From an uncultured Paracoccaceae bacterium (lineage in GTDB: Bacteria > Pseudomonadota > Alphaproteobacteria > Rhodobacterales > Rhodobacteraceae), in contig CANLVP010000002.1 of the NCBI GenBank assembly GCA_947494675.1, positions 248,001 through 312,000 on the forward strand: a DNA stretch of 64,000 nt. The letters run 5' to 3'. A program made the position numbers and the translations under genes. This document shows, one piece after another, positions 1 to 7,798 of this stretch; the first letter of the stretch is position 1, and every line of letters begins with the position of its first letter. Below the pieces are notes generated by a model. The model was not told the origin of the DNA and searched no databases. It was given only the letters and a program-made list of their open reading frames with translations.

Positions 1-966
1 GGTTTGCAGATATCGCCCAATGGTGCGCGGGTCTTGATGGCCTTGGGCCTTGGGGCGCAGCTTTCGGAAAAATCCATTCAATCTCAGGCGGTTGTGCCGA
101 TGGACGGGCTGACCGGTCGGCCTGTGACACGCTTTGCTTTGTCGCAAGACGCGCCGGGGTTTCGGATGATGCATCGGGGCGATCTGCTGGCGATGCTGGC
201 AGAGGCCTGCGACGCGGCGGGCGTTGAGATTGTGACCGGTAGAACGCTGACCCCTGATACCGCGCCGCAAAGCGGGAACCTCTTGGCGGCCGACGGGTTG
301 CATTCGGAATTTCGCCCACTTTTGAATGGCTTAGGCAAGCCATTCTTTACCGGTCAAGTGGCCTGGCGCGCCGTGATTGAAGGAGAGGCCGCACCTGAGG
401 CTTGCATCTGGATGCTGCCCGGACGGCATGTCGTTAGCTACCCGCTGCCCGGCGGCAAGATCAATATCGTCGCCGTGCAAGAGCGGTCGGAATGGGCGGA
501 AGAAGGCTGGTCACATGCGGATAATCCGGCCCATCTGATGGCGGCGTTTGAAGATGCAGCTTCGCCCTTGAAGTCGTTGTTATCACAGGTGAAGTCGGTG
601 AACCTGTGGGGTCTGTTTCGGCATGAAGTTGCCGAGACATGGGCTGAAGACAACATCTACCTTTTGGGCGATGCCGCCCATCCGACGCTGCCGTTTTTGG
701 CGCAGGGCGCGAATTTGGCGCTAGAGGATGCCTGGGTTTTGTCCCGCTGTCTGACCGGCACCGGCGACTATCAACAGCTCCGGCAGGCGCGGGTCAGGCG
801 GGCGATTGCGGAGGCGAATGCGAATGCGGTGAATTACCATTTGCGGGGCGTGCGGCGAAGCGCGTCTCATGCGGTGTTGAAGGGCATTGGTGCCATTGCG
901 CCGGACGCCTTTTTGTCAAAGTTATCATGGCTTTATGACCACGACGTCACCCGCTCGGCCAGTTAG
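1..966 (+). CDS. FAD-dependent monooxygenase, 5'-truncated by the window edge
   Basis: This is the C-terminal part of a group A flavoprotein monooxygenase of the salicylate/3-hydroxybenzoate hydroxylase type, which hydroxylates aromatic or similar substrates using NAD(P)H and O2. The reading frame is open at base 1 and starts inside the 'GLQISPNGARVL' stretch that normally follows the N-terminal Rossmann GxGxxG by about 35-40 residues, so the FAD-binding start lies outside the window. The second FAD motif is clear: LLGDAAHPTLPFLAQGANLA near residues 220-239. About 320 residues are present. The 3' end overlaps the convergent small secreted gene by 20 bases. The substrate cannot be read from the sequence. 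Confidence 0.85.
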   Translation, partial: GLQISPNGARVLMALGLGAQLSEKSIQSQAVVPMDGLTGRPVTRFALSQDAPGFRMMHRGDLLAMLAEACDAAGVEIVTGRTLTPDTAPQSGNLLAADGLHSEFRPLLNGLGKPFFTGQVAWRAVIEGEAAPEACIWMLPGRHVVSYPLPGGKINIVAVQERSEWAEEGWSHADNPAHLMAAFEDAASPLKSLLSQVKSVNLWGLFRHEVAETWAEDNIYLLGDAAHPTLPFLAQGANLALEDAWVLSRCLTGTGDYQQLRQARVRRAIAEANANAVNYHLRGVRRSASHAVLKGIGAIAPDAFLSKLSWLYDHDVTRSAS

Positions 967-1285
967 CTCCGGCCTCTGACGTGGCGCGTTCGAGGACTTC
1001 CATCGTTTCAAAATCAACGCGGTAAACGTCGTCTTCGATGCGGAAATAGACCCAGCCGTCTTTGGCGTCCGGCAGGCTATACCAGCGGGCGTTGAGGATC
1101 ATGGAATATCTGCCGCGTTCGAGTATTTCGCCGATCTCAACCGGGGGTGGGCCGAGGTCGTGAGAGGTCTGTGGAACGCTGATGATCTTGGCGGTGGCGC
1201 AGCCCGCGCCGGTGTTCGCCGTGAGGCATTGGGCACTCGCGAGCGTCGGCACAAAGATAAATGATATGAGTGTGATACGCAGCAT
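947..1285 (-). CDS. Small secreted protein of unknown function
   Basis: A 112-residue protein with a clean signal peptide (MLRITLISFIFVPTLASA, cleavage before QCLTAN). The mature part has two early cysteines (QCLTANTGAGC) that could form a disulfide. Its C-terminal half, 'YSLPDAKDGWVYFRIEDDVYRVD', has the Tyr-x-Leu-Pro...Tyr-Arg-Val pattern seen in small periplasmic RcnB-like proteins, but that resemblance is weak. I chose the ATG at 1285 because the signal peptide begins exactly there; the upstream in-frame extension is antisense to the neighbouring xthA gene. It lies 2 bases downstream of xthA and is probably co-transcribed with it. Function not recognised. Confidence 0.7.
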   Translation of the reverse strand: MLRITLISFIFVPTLASAQCLTANTGAGCATAKIISVPQTSHDLGPPPVEIGEILERGRYSMILNARWYSLPDAKDGWVYFRIEDDVYRVDFETMEVLERATSEAGANWPSG

Positions 1286-1287
1286 AC

Positions 1288-2094
1288 TTAAGCCGCCAGA
1301 TCGACCCAGACGGGCACGTGATCGGAGGGTTTTTCGCGGCCCCTGACGGCGCTTTCGATCCAGCAGCTTTGCAGCAGATCGGCGCATTGTGGAGTCAGCA
1401 GAAAATGGTCGATGCGGATGCCGTCGTTGCGGTCCCATGCGCCAGCTTGGTAGTCCCAGAAGGAATAATGGCCGTCGCCAAAGGTCGTGGCGCGAAAAGC
1501 TTCTGTAAAACCAAGGTGTTGGATGCGGCGAAACGCTTCGCGCGAGGGCAGGCGGTGTAGGGCGTCTTTGGTCCAGGCGTCGGGGCGTTTGGCGTCTTCG
1601 GGCTGGGGAATGATGTTGTAATCACCCGCCATCAGGGCGGGCATCTCATCGGCCATAAGTGTCTGAGCACGTTGATATAATCTGTCCATCCAGCCCATCT
1701 TATAGGCGTATTTTCCGCCCTGGACGGGATTGCCGTCGCTGTCCAGTTCGACCGGGTTGCCGTTGGGCAGATAGAGGCCGCAAACACGCACCGGAATATC
1801 GCCCATCACGGTCGCTTCGATCCAGCGGGCTTGTTCGTCACTGTCGTCACCGGGGAGGCCACGAGTGACGTCTTCGAGCGGGATCTTGGACAGGATCGCG
1901 ACGCCGTTGAAGCCTTTTTGTCCATGGGTTTCAACGATATAGCCCATATCCTCAAGGTGCTGACGGGGGAAGTTCCCGTCGACCGATTTGATCTCTTGCA
2001 GCAGCGCCACATCCGGTTGGCTTTCGGTCAGCCAGTCGGTCAAAGCGCCGATCCGGGCCTTGATGCCGTTGATGTTGAATGTCGCGATCTTCAT
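1288..2094 (-). CDS. xthA: Exodeoxyribonuclease III (AP endonuclease)
   Basis: A 268-residue exonuclease III of the endonuclease/exonuclease/phosphatase fold, acting in base-excision repair at abasic sites and as a 3'-5' exonuclease. Family motifs appear in order: FNINGIKAR (Asn7), LLQEIKS with metal-binding Glu34, GDYNIIP, the YSFWDYQ stretch, RIDHFLLTP, and the terminal SDHVPVWVDL containing the catalytic Asp-His. Length matches the family. The ATG at 2094 gives the canonical MKIATFNINGIKAR start and has a purine-rich site (AGGGG) about 10 bases upstream. Longer in-frame extensions run into the upstream repeat-like intergenic sequence and were discarded. Confidence 0.95.
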   Translation of the reverse strand: MKIATFNINGIKARIGALTDWLTESQPDVALLQEIKSVDGNFPRQHLEDMGYIVETHGQKGFNGVAILSKIPLEDVTRGLPGDDSDEQARWIEATVMGDIPVRVCGLYLPNGNPVELDSDGNPVQGGKYAYKMGWMDRLYQRAQTLMADEMPALMAGDYNIIPQPEDAKRPDAWTKDALHRLPSREAFRRIQHLGFTEAFRATTFGDGHYSFWDYQAGAWDRNDGIRIDHFLLTPQCADLLQSCWIESAVRGREKPSDHVPVWVDLAA

Positions 2095-2128
2095 GAAGTC
2101 TAACCCCTGCGTTCGCCCGAATATCAAC

Positions 2129-2204
2129 GATGCAGAACCTATGCACAACCCGTATGGAAACCATACAGAACCCATGTGCATCGAAGTGTTAAAGTGGGTT
2201 AACC
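2129..2204. repeat. Intergenic repeat, copy 1 (degenerate AACCCATGCAC units)
   Basis: Between xthA and the Dabb gene lies a run of imperfect 10-11 base units, each close to AACCyATGCAC, framed by GATGCAG at the left and TTAA-rich sequence at the right (GTGTTAAAGTGGGTTAACCC). A closely similar arrangement is found at 33033-33077 after an unrelated gene, so this is an interspersed element rather than gene-specific sequence. There is no coding potential. Its role is unknown; an RNA-processing or protein-binding array is conceivable. Confidence 0.6.
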
Positions 2205-2501
2205 CTAAGCGAGATCGTAGACCTGCACGCGCGACCACAAGTCTTTGCACTGCGCGAGAAAGTCGTCGTGGTGCGGGCCGGTTTGATAGGCGTTGTGGGC
2301 GTCGAGGCTGTCGAAGGTGGCGACAAGGCCAAAGTCATAGCCATTCTCTACTACATCGCGGGCGGTGTTCGCAGGGCCACCGATGGTCGATTGGGTGACG
2401 CGCGGGTCCTTGACCAGATGCGCCAAGCCATCGGCAAAGCGACGGCGGTGATCGGCGTTGTCAGGGTCTTTGAGCCAGAAAAAGACAATATGGGTGTGCA
2501 A
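2205..2501 (-). CDS. Dabb-family (stress-response A/B barrel) protein
   Basis: A 98-residue protein of the dimeric alpha/beta barrel (Dabb, PF07876) type. It begins HTHIVFFWLKDP and ends with an aromatic-rich helix and 'WSRVQVYDLA', the usual outline of these small ligand- or haem-fold-like dimers. No initiating ATG exists. A TTG at 2501 is the likely start, because AGGAG lies 7 bases before it. The gene sits 52 bases downstream of the SRPBCC gene on the same strand and may be the last gene of the Tm-1-like operon. No specific reaction can be assigned. Confidence 0.8.
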   Translation of the reverse strand: MHTHIVFFWLKDPDNADHRRRFADGLAHLVKDPRVTQSTIGGPANTARDVVENGYDFGLVATFDSLDAHNAYQTGPHHDDFLAQCKDLWSRVQVYDLA

Positions 2502-2553
2502 GGGACACTCCTGTCAGAGCGGGAGGCGATCACGCGGATCGTTTCCCTGTGGT

Positions 2554-2994
2554 TTAGCCAAAGCTGGCTTCGAGCGCGCGGAAGCCGCCGATGAACACGT
2601 CGTCGGACACGAAGGCCTTCCACTTTGGTTCATCGCCATCGCCCGCCTCAAAATCGGCCCACCATTCGGCGAAAGTTTCATTCCTGTCGGTGATCGGCGT
2701 GAACTTCATCTTGGCGACGTAGTTGACAAAGGGCAGGGGCCCGCCAGGCAGCATGTCGTAGGTCAGGCTGCGGTCGGGGTTCGAAATGGCCAGCAGGGTT
2801 TCGCGGATGCGGCCACTGCCGTCGGTCAGGGCAAAGTTGCGCACGCAGCCAAGTTCGCCATTGTTGCGGCCCGGTTCGATTTTGCTGTCAGTGGCGGCGG
2901 GGTGCCAGTTGGGCAGCCCGTTGAAGTCGCGGACGCGGTCCCAGACCTGATCGACGGGGACGGCGATGATGGTGGAGGAATAGGCGTTGATCAT
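2554..2994 (-). CDS. SRPBCC-family (START/Bet v1-like) protein
   Basis: A 146-residue protein with the polyketide-cyclase/START-like layout: N-terminal strand 'AYSSTIIAVPVDQVWDRVRDFNGLPNWHP', then a central SGRIRETLLAISNPDRSLTY section and a C-terminal helix (GGFRALEASFG). Such proteins hold hydrophobic ligands in a deep pocket, and some are cyclases or dehydratases. The ATG at 2994 is 5 bases after the stop of the TIM-barrel gene, so the two are surely co-transcribed. It therefore probably belongs to the same pathway as the Tm-1-like proteins and the importer. A longer in-frame start at 3237 would lie inside the upstream gene and is unlikely. Confidence 0.85.
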   Translation of the reverse strand: MINAYSSTIIAVPVDQVWDRVRDFNGLPNWHPAATDSKIEPGRNNGELGCVRNFALTDGSGRIRETLLAISNPDRSLTYDMLPGGPLPFVNYVAKMKFTPITDRNETFAEWWADFEAGDGDEPKWKAFVSDDVFIGGFRALEASFG

Positions 2995-2999
2995 GGCGT

Positions 3000-3845
3000 C
3001 TATGCCTTTTGACCGCGGTTGAGATTGCCAAACGCTTTGACCTGCGCGGTGATCGCGCGTTCGGTCGGCAGACGTTCCATCGAGGATGCGCCGTAGAAAC
3101 CGTGGCAATCGGGGCAAAGGTCCATGAAGGCTTGCGCGTCTTCGGGTTCGGCCAGCGGGCCACCGTGGACAATGAAGAAGAGGTCGTCGCGCACCGCTTT
3201 GGCGGCGTCCGTCCATTCGCGATAGAGCCGGGCGCATTCGGGGATGTCAGGTGCAGTGTCATCCGCCCCGATGCTGCCGCCCGTGGTCAGGCCAAAGTGG
3301 GCCACGATCACGTCCGCACCAGCGCGGGCCATGTCGGCGGCGTTTTCGGCGCTGAAGACGTAAGGTGTTGTGAGCATGTCCTTTTGATGGGCCATGCCGA
3401 TCATCGCGACCTCTTGGTCATAGCGCATGCCTGTGGCCTCGCATTCCGCGCGGAAGCGGCCATCGATGAGGCCCATGGTGGGGAAGTTCTGCACCCCGGC
3501 GAACCCCATGGTTTTGAGGTCATCAAGGTGTTTGTCCATGATGCAAAAGGGGTCGGTGGCGTTGACGCCTGCCAGTACCGGGGTCTTTTCCACGACTGGC
3601 AGCACCTCGTAGCCGAGTTCCTTGGCAACCTCATTGGCGTTGCCGTAGGACATGTAGCCTGCCAGCGATCCGCGCCCGGCCATGCGGTATTTGCCGGAGT
3701 TGTAGATCACGATCATATCGGCGCCGCCCGCTTCTTCGCATTTGGCAGAGAGGCCGGTGCCGGCACCGCCGCCCACAAGCGAATGGCCTGCGTCGAGTTT
3801 GGCACGAAGATTGGCGAGGATGGTTTGGCGGTTCGTCTCGGGCAT
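3000..3845 (-). CDS. TIM-barrel signalling-domain protein ('phosphoenolpyruvate hydrolase family', PF09370)
   Basis: A 281-residue full-length TIM-barrel of the TIM-br_sig_trns family, often named phosphoenolpyruvate hydrolase family although no reaction is established. Visible landmarks are VGGGAGTGLSAK near residues 24-35, YNSGKYRMAGRGSLAGY (about 48-64), GVQNFPTMGLIDGRFR (about 117-132), AHFGLTTGGSIGADDT (about 185-200) and the terminal VHGGPLAEPED...YGASSMERLP. The same landmarks recur in the regulator at 10445-12181. The gene begins 12 bases after the UPF0261 gene. In tomato Tm-1 these two domains are fused in one polypeptide, so the adjacent genes are a split counterpart. Probably cytoplasmic; ligand unknown. 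Confidence 0.88.
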   Translation of the reverse strand: MPETNRQTILANLRAKLDAGHSLVGGGAGTGLSAKCEEAGGADMIVIYNSGKYRMAGRGSLAGYMSYGNANEVAKELGYEVLPVVEKTPVLAGVNATDPFCIMDKHLDDLKTMGFAGVQNFPTMGLIDGRFRAECEATGMRYDQEVAMIGMAHQKDMLTTPYVFSAENAADMARAGADVIVAHFGLTTGGSIGADDTAPDIPECARLYREWTDAAKAVRDDLFFIVHGGPLAEPEDAQAFMDLCPDCHGFYGASSMERLPTERAITAQVKAFGNLNRGQKA

Positions 3846-3857
3846 AGGCTTCGTTCC

Positions 3858-5051
3858 TTATGATTTGATGGCTTTGAATGCGGCAACGGCGGCTGCGGCG
3901 AATTCGGGGTCATTGATGTGCATGTCCAGCTCAACCAGCTTGCGCTTGTCGGTTTGCTGGACGGTGTCGCGGAGGGCGGAAAAGAGCGCCTCGTTTGCTG
4001 CCGGGTCCCAGAAGGGGCCGCCGTCGACATCAAGGGCAGAGACGCCTTTGAGCGGCAGCAAGAAACGGACGTCTCCGTCGCAGGTGTTGAGTTTGTTGCC
4101 GATCCACGCGCCGATTTTGGCGCATTCCTCTGGCGTGGTGCGCATGAGGGTGATCTGGGCGTTGTGGACGTAGAGGTTGCGGTCCTCAAACTGGGCGGGG
4201 ACAGTGTCGCGGGCCCAGAAGTTGACCATATCGAGCGCGCCGCAGGACCCCACGTAGGGGATTTTGCTGCGGGCGATGGCGTCAAAGCGGCCCTCATCCG
4301 CCGCCAGCACGCCGCCCACGATCATATCGCAAACCTCGGTCGTGGTGATGTCGAGCGCGCCTGAGATGCTGCCCTGATCGACCAACAGTTCCATTGCACG
4401 GCCACCGGTGCCGGTGGCGTGGAAGACGAGGCAGTCGTAATCGGCTTCAAGGTCGGCCACCATGGCCTGCACGGCGGCAGTGGTGACGCCGAACATGGAC
4501 ATCACCAGCGCCTCGCGGTCGTCGGCAGAGCCGGGCACGTTGTAGTTCATCATGCCAGCCAGCGCATGGGCGGCGTTGCCCAAGAGCTGCCGCGACACGC
4601 GGTTGAGGCCTTGGACGTCCGTGACAGGGTGGAACATGTTCACATCAGCAGCCCCGACAAAGGCAGAGACGTCGCCGGAGGCGAGGGTCGAGACCAGCAC
4701 CTTGGGGATGCCGATTTCGAGCGATTGCATGGCAGGCGCCACAAGGCTGGAGCCGCCGGAGCCGCCCATGGAGATGATCCCGCCCACGTCGTCGCGGCCC
4801 TGCATGAAGTTCAGCAGCGCGTCGGACATGGCCATGACGGCCTGTCCCCGGTCATTGACGAAGACGGCAGAGGGGCCATTGGGGTGGTTGGCGGCCACTT
4901 CGGCGGCGGTCACGTCAACGGGCGTGTCGCTGTCGCGGGTGCCGACGTTGACGAGCACGGTTTCAAGCCCGGTGCTGGCGATCAAGTCGCGGACAAAGAC
5001 AAGTTCCGGCCCCTTGGTATCAGCAGTGCCGACGATATATGCTTTCTTCAT
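3858..5051 (-). CDS. Tm-1-like ATP-binding domain protein (UPF0261)
   Basis: A 397-residue UPF0261/Tm-1-like protein. It opens with the family signature KKAYIVGTADTKGPELVFVRD, followed by a glycine-rich nucleotide-binding segment 'IISMGGSGGSSLVAPAMQ' near residues 92-109, then 'TGTGGRAMELLVDQG' and 'DITTTEVCDMIVGGVLAADEGR' in the second lobe. Members of this family bind ATP; the plant homologue Tm-1 blocks tomato mosaic virus RNA replication, but the bacterial role is unknown. Upstream of it are the genes of a LivFGMH-type importer on the same strand (16 bases from livF), and downstream the TIM-barrel gene. Assignment to the family is secure; function is open. Confidence 0.92.
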   Translation of the reverse strand: MKKAYIVGTADTKGPELVFVRDLIASTGLETVLVNVGTRDSDTPVDVTAAEVAANHPNGPSAVFVNDRGQAVMAMSDALLNFMQGRDDVGGIISMGGSGGSSLVAPAMQSLEIGIPKVLVSTLASGDVSAFVGAADVNMFHPVTDVQGLNRVSRQLLGNAAHALAGMMNYNVPGSADDREALVMSMFGVTTAAVQAMVADLEADYDCLVFHATGTGGRAMELLVDQGSISGALDITTTEVCDMIVGGVLAADEGRFDAIARSKIPYVGSCGALDMVNFWARDTVPAQFEDRNLYVHNAQITLMRTTPEECAKIGAWIGNKLNTCDGDVRFLLPLKGVSALDVDGGPFWDPAANEALFSALRDTVQQTDKRKLVELDMHINDPEFAAAAVAAFKAIKS

Positions 5052-5066
5052 GATTGACCCCTCCCG

Positions 5067-5783
5067 TTAATGTTTCGCGGCCTCGAGGCCGAGATGTTTC
5101 TTTTGCATGGCTGCGTCGTTTTCCAGTGTCGTGGCAGTGACCTGTTCGATGACCTCGCCGCCCACGACGATGGCGACGTCGTCAACGGCTGACAATGCGG
5201 CATGTAGGTTCTGTTCGACCAGCAGCACGGCGGTGCCTTCGCTGACCACCTGTTTGATCAGGTCGATCACGTCAGAGACGATGGCCGGGGCGAGCCCTTC
5301 GGTCGGTTCATCGAGCACCAGGACCTTTGGGTTGAGCAAGAGGGCGCGCGAGATCGCCAGCATTTGCTGTTCGCCGCCAGAGAGCCGGTCGCCGAGGTTG
5401 CGGCGGCGTTCCTTGAGGCGGGGGAAGGTGGCATAGACACGCTCAATGCTCCAGGCCGCCCCTTTGCGTTCAAGGATGCGCAGGTGTTCGTCGACGGTGA
5501 GTGAGCGAAAGATGCGGCGGCCTTGTGGCACATAGCCGAGGCCTGCTTGCGCGCGTTTTTCGGGCGGCAGTTTTGATAGGTCCTGATCGCCGAGCATGAT
5601 CTGGCCCGAGGTGATGGGGGCAAGCCCGAAGATCGCGTTGCAAATGCTGGTTTTGCCCACGCCGTTGCGGCCAAGGATGCCCAGAGGGCGGTCGCCAAGG
5701 TCGAGGCTGACATCGTGCAGCACGTGGCTTGAGCCGTAGTGCAGGTTTATGTCGCGCAGGCGCAGAAGCGGTTCAGTGGCCAT
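5067..5783 (-). CDS. LivF-type ABC transporter ATP-binding protein
   Basis: A 238-residue ATPase of the branched-chain amino acid/amide importer family (HAAT). Walker A is GRNGVGKTS, the LivF-like YVPQGRRIFRSLTV stretch follows, the ABC signature is LSGGEQQML, and Walker B is KVLVLDEPTEGL followed by the switch His region VLLVEQNLHAA. The ATG at 5783 overlaps the LivG gene by 11 bases. It supplies one half of the nucleotide-binding heterodimer for the importer encoded by 5773-9627. Because the operon continues into the Tm-1-like genes rather than amino acid metabolism, the substrate is probably not leucine. Confidence 0.93.
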   Translation of the reverse strand: MATEPLLRLRDINLHYGSSHVLHDVSLDLGDRPLGILGRNGVGKTSICNAIFGLAPITSGQIMLGDQDLSKLPPEKRAQAGLGYVPQGRRIFRSLTVDEHLRILERKGAAWSIERVYATFPRLKERRRNLGDRLSGGEQQMLAISRALLLNPKVLVLDEPTEGLAPAIVSDVIDLIKQVVSEGTAVLLVEQNLHAALSAVDDVAIVVGGEVIEQVTATTLENDAAMQKKHLGLEAAKH

Positions 5784-6549
5784 GCGCGCCCCCGACGTAG
5801 ATCTGGTGCACGTCCTTGTCGGCCATGACCTCATCCGGTGTGCCTTCGGCCATCAGTTCGCCATTGAAGAGGACCGTGACGCTTTCAGAGGTTTGAAAGG
5901 CGATGTCCATGTCGTGTTCGATCAGGATGACGGTGACCTCTTTGGGCAGCGACAACAGCAGCTTGCTGAGTTGCGGGCGTTCGGCGGGCGAGAGGCCAGC
6001 GGCGGGTTCATCAAGCAAGAGCACCTTGGGATCTTCGGCCAGCGCGATGCCGATTTCCAGCTGGCGGCGTTGGCCATGGCTGAGATCCGAGACCATGCGG
6101 TCAAGGAATTGCGTGATGCCTGCGACCTCGGCCAGACGCTCCGCCTCTGCCCGGCGGGGGTCGCTGAGGCGGACGGGCAGCACCTGCCGCCAGCCGCCGC
6201 GGATCCCGGCCACAGCCAGAAACAGCGTGTCGCGGACCGAGAGGCCGTCAAAGAGATAGGCGTGTTGATAGGTGCGGCGCAGGCCACGGTTGATCCGTTT
6301 GGGGATGGATTGTTTGGTCACATCCTCGCCAAACAGGCGGATTGATCCGGCAGAGGCTTTGTAGTCGCCGGTCAGAATATTAAACAGGCTGGTTTTCCCG
6401 GCACCATTGGGGCCGAGGATGGCGCGCCGTTCTCCGGGTTTGACGGAGAACGTCACGTCCTTGACGGCCCAGAAGCCGCCAAACCGTTTGCCAATGCCCT
6501 GTGTCTCAAGGGCATTGGCGGTTGTGTTATGCGCGTCGCTTAGGGGCAA
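5773..6549 (-). CDS. LivG-type ABC transporter ATP-binding protein
   Basis: A 258-residue ATPase pairing with the downstream LivF-type protein. It shows FGGFWAVKDVTFSV at the N-terminus, Walker A GPNGAGKTS, the LivG-typical RTYQHAYLFDGLSVRDTL, signature LSHGQRRQLEIGIAL and Walker B KVLLLDEPAAGLSP with the downstream VILIEHDMDIAF. No ATG is available in the first 20 codons; TTG at 6549 is the best start, overlapping the binding-protein stop by 10 bases, which suggests translational coupling. No strong ribosome site is visible, so the exact start is uncertain. Confidence 0.9.
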   Translation of the reverse strand: MPLSDAHNTTANALETQGIGKRFGGFWAVKDVTFSVKPGERRAILGPNGAGKTSLFNILTGDYKASAGSIRLFGEDVTKQSIPKRINRGLRRTYQHAYLFDGLSVRDTLFLAVAGIRGGWRQVLPVRLSDPRRAEAERLAEVAGITQFLDRMVSDLSHGQRRQLEIGIALAEDPKVLLLDEPAAGLSPAERPQLSKLLLSLPKEVTVILIEHDMDIAFQTSESVTVLFNGELMAEGTPDEVMADKDVHQIYVGGAHGH

Positions 6550-7778
6550 GATGGGTTGTCCCGGCTGACCGGACCTGCGGCGAGGAAGGTCTCAAGGTCC
6601 TGACCAAGGGTCTGGTTGACGTCCTTGACCACCTGAATGGCCCGTGTCCCCAAGGACCCGTCGTCAAGTTCGACCACTTCGATCACGAAGTTATCGACGA
6701 TGCCATTGCGGTTCTCATCCAGACGCATGGTGCCACCGGTTGGTTGGATGAATTCCAGATCATCCAGAACAGCGCGGAACGCAGCGCCGCCGTCTGACAG
6801 ATCGCCGCCGACAGCTTCAAGCCCCAGCATCGCGGCCTGTGCGCCCATGTAGTAGTGGTGCGCAAAGATCGACGGTGCACCGAGCCCATCTGGATAGGCC
6901 TCTGCATAGGCCGCAGCAAAGGCCACCCATTCGGGGCTATCGTAGTCGGACACAGTAGGAGTGCCTGCTGGTGCACCGATCAGCATGTCGCGGAACGATG
7001 CGTCGCTGGACAGCACCGTCTGGTCGATGGTGATCGAGCCGCCGATGATTGGCGTGCTGAACCCGGCTTGCTGATACTGTGTCAGGAAGCTAACGGCGTC
7101 AGAGCCGCCCAAGGCCACAAAGATCGCGTCAACATCCTGTGGGATCGAATAGACCACGGATGAATAGTCAGCGTTGCCGATGGGGGTCCAGAACTTCTCT
7201 GGCACGGTGCCGCCTGCCGCGCAGAATTCAGACATGAAGCCCAGAACCTGCGTGTAGGGGAAGGAATAGTCTTCCGCCACAACGGCGACCTTTTCATAGC
7301 CCAGCGTGTCATGGGCATAGGTGCCAACACCGGCCATCCATTGTGCGCCGTCACCGCCAAAGCGATAAAAGTTCGGGGATGGATCACGCAGCGTGGTATC
7401 CTGTGCACCCGAAGAGCCGTTGATGATGGTCACATCCGGGTAGGACCGCGACAGATCGCGCAGGGCCAGACCTTCGGAGCCCGAAAGTGGGCCAACGATG
7501 ATCTTTGCGCCGTCCTGTTCGATCAGGCGACGTGCGGCTGCGACTGCGCTGTCGGGGCTTGCGTCGGATGAGACAACGACAAGGTTGATCTCATTCCCGG
7601 CGACAGAGCCGCCGGCGTCGGCCACGGCCATTTCAACGCCGCGGATGCCGTCCTGACCCAGCGCCGCAAACGCGCCTTCCAGGATCGAGATAACGCCGAT
7701 GGTGATTTCCTCGGATGAGGCGGGCATTGCCGCTGCACTGAGCGCAATTGCAGATACCGCTATTTTGAGATGCTTCAT
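6540..7778 (-). CDS. LivK-type periplasmic substrate-binding protein
   Basis: A 412-residue periplasmic binding protein of the type I fold (Peripla_BP_6). A signal peptide (MKHLKIAVSAIALSAAAMPASS) is followed by EEITIGVISILEGAFAALGQDGIRGVEMAV, the usual first lobe of amide/amino acid receptors. GGAG lies 7-8 bases before the ATG. Ligand preference cannot be read, but this protein sets what the whole cluster takes up. It precedes the two ATPase genes and follows the permease genes, an unusual but not rare order within the importer operon. Confidence 0.92.
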   Translation of the reverse strand: MKHLKIAVSAIALSAAAMPASSEEITIGVISILEGAFAALGQDGIRGVEMAVADAGGSVAGNEINLVVVSSDASPDSAVAAARRLIEQDGAKIIVGPLSGSEGLALRDLSRSYPDVTIINGSSGAQDTTLRDPSPNFYRFGGDGAQWMAGVGTYAHDTLGYEKVAVVAEDYSFPYTQVLGFMSEFCAAGGTVPEKFWTPIGNADYSSVVYSIPQDVDAIFVALGGSDAVSFLTQYQQAGFSTPIIGGSITIDQTVLSSDASFRDMLIGAPAGTPTVSDYDSPEWVAFAAAYAEAYPDGLGAPSIFAHHYYMGAQAAMLGLEAVGGDLSDGGAAFRAVLDDLEFIQPTGGTMRLDENRNGIVDNFVIEVVELDDGSLGTRAIQVVKDVNQTLGQDLETFLAAGPVSRDNPSCP

Positions 7779-7798
7779 GATTTCCTCCCATTAAAGTC

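Noticed and set aside
2191-2204. TTAA-N6-TTAA at the end of the repeat as a CtrA site
   Set aside because: The spacing is 6, not the 7 required by the CtrA consensus, and it lies downstream of a gene rather than in a clear promoter.
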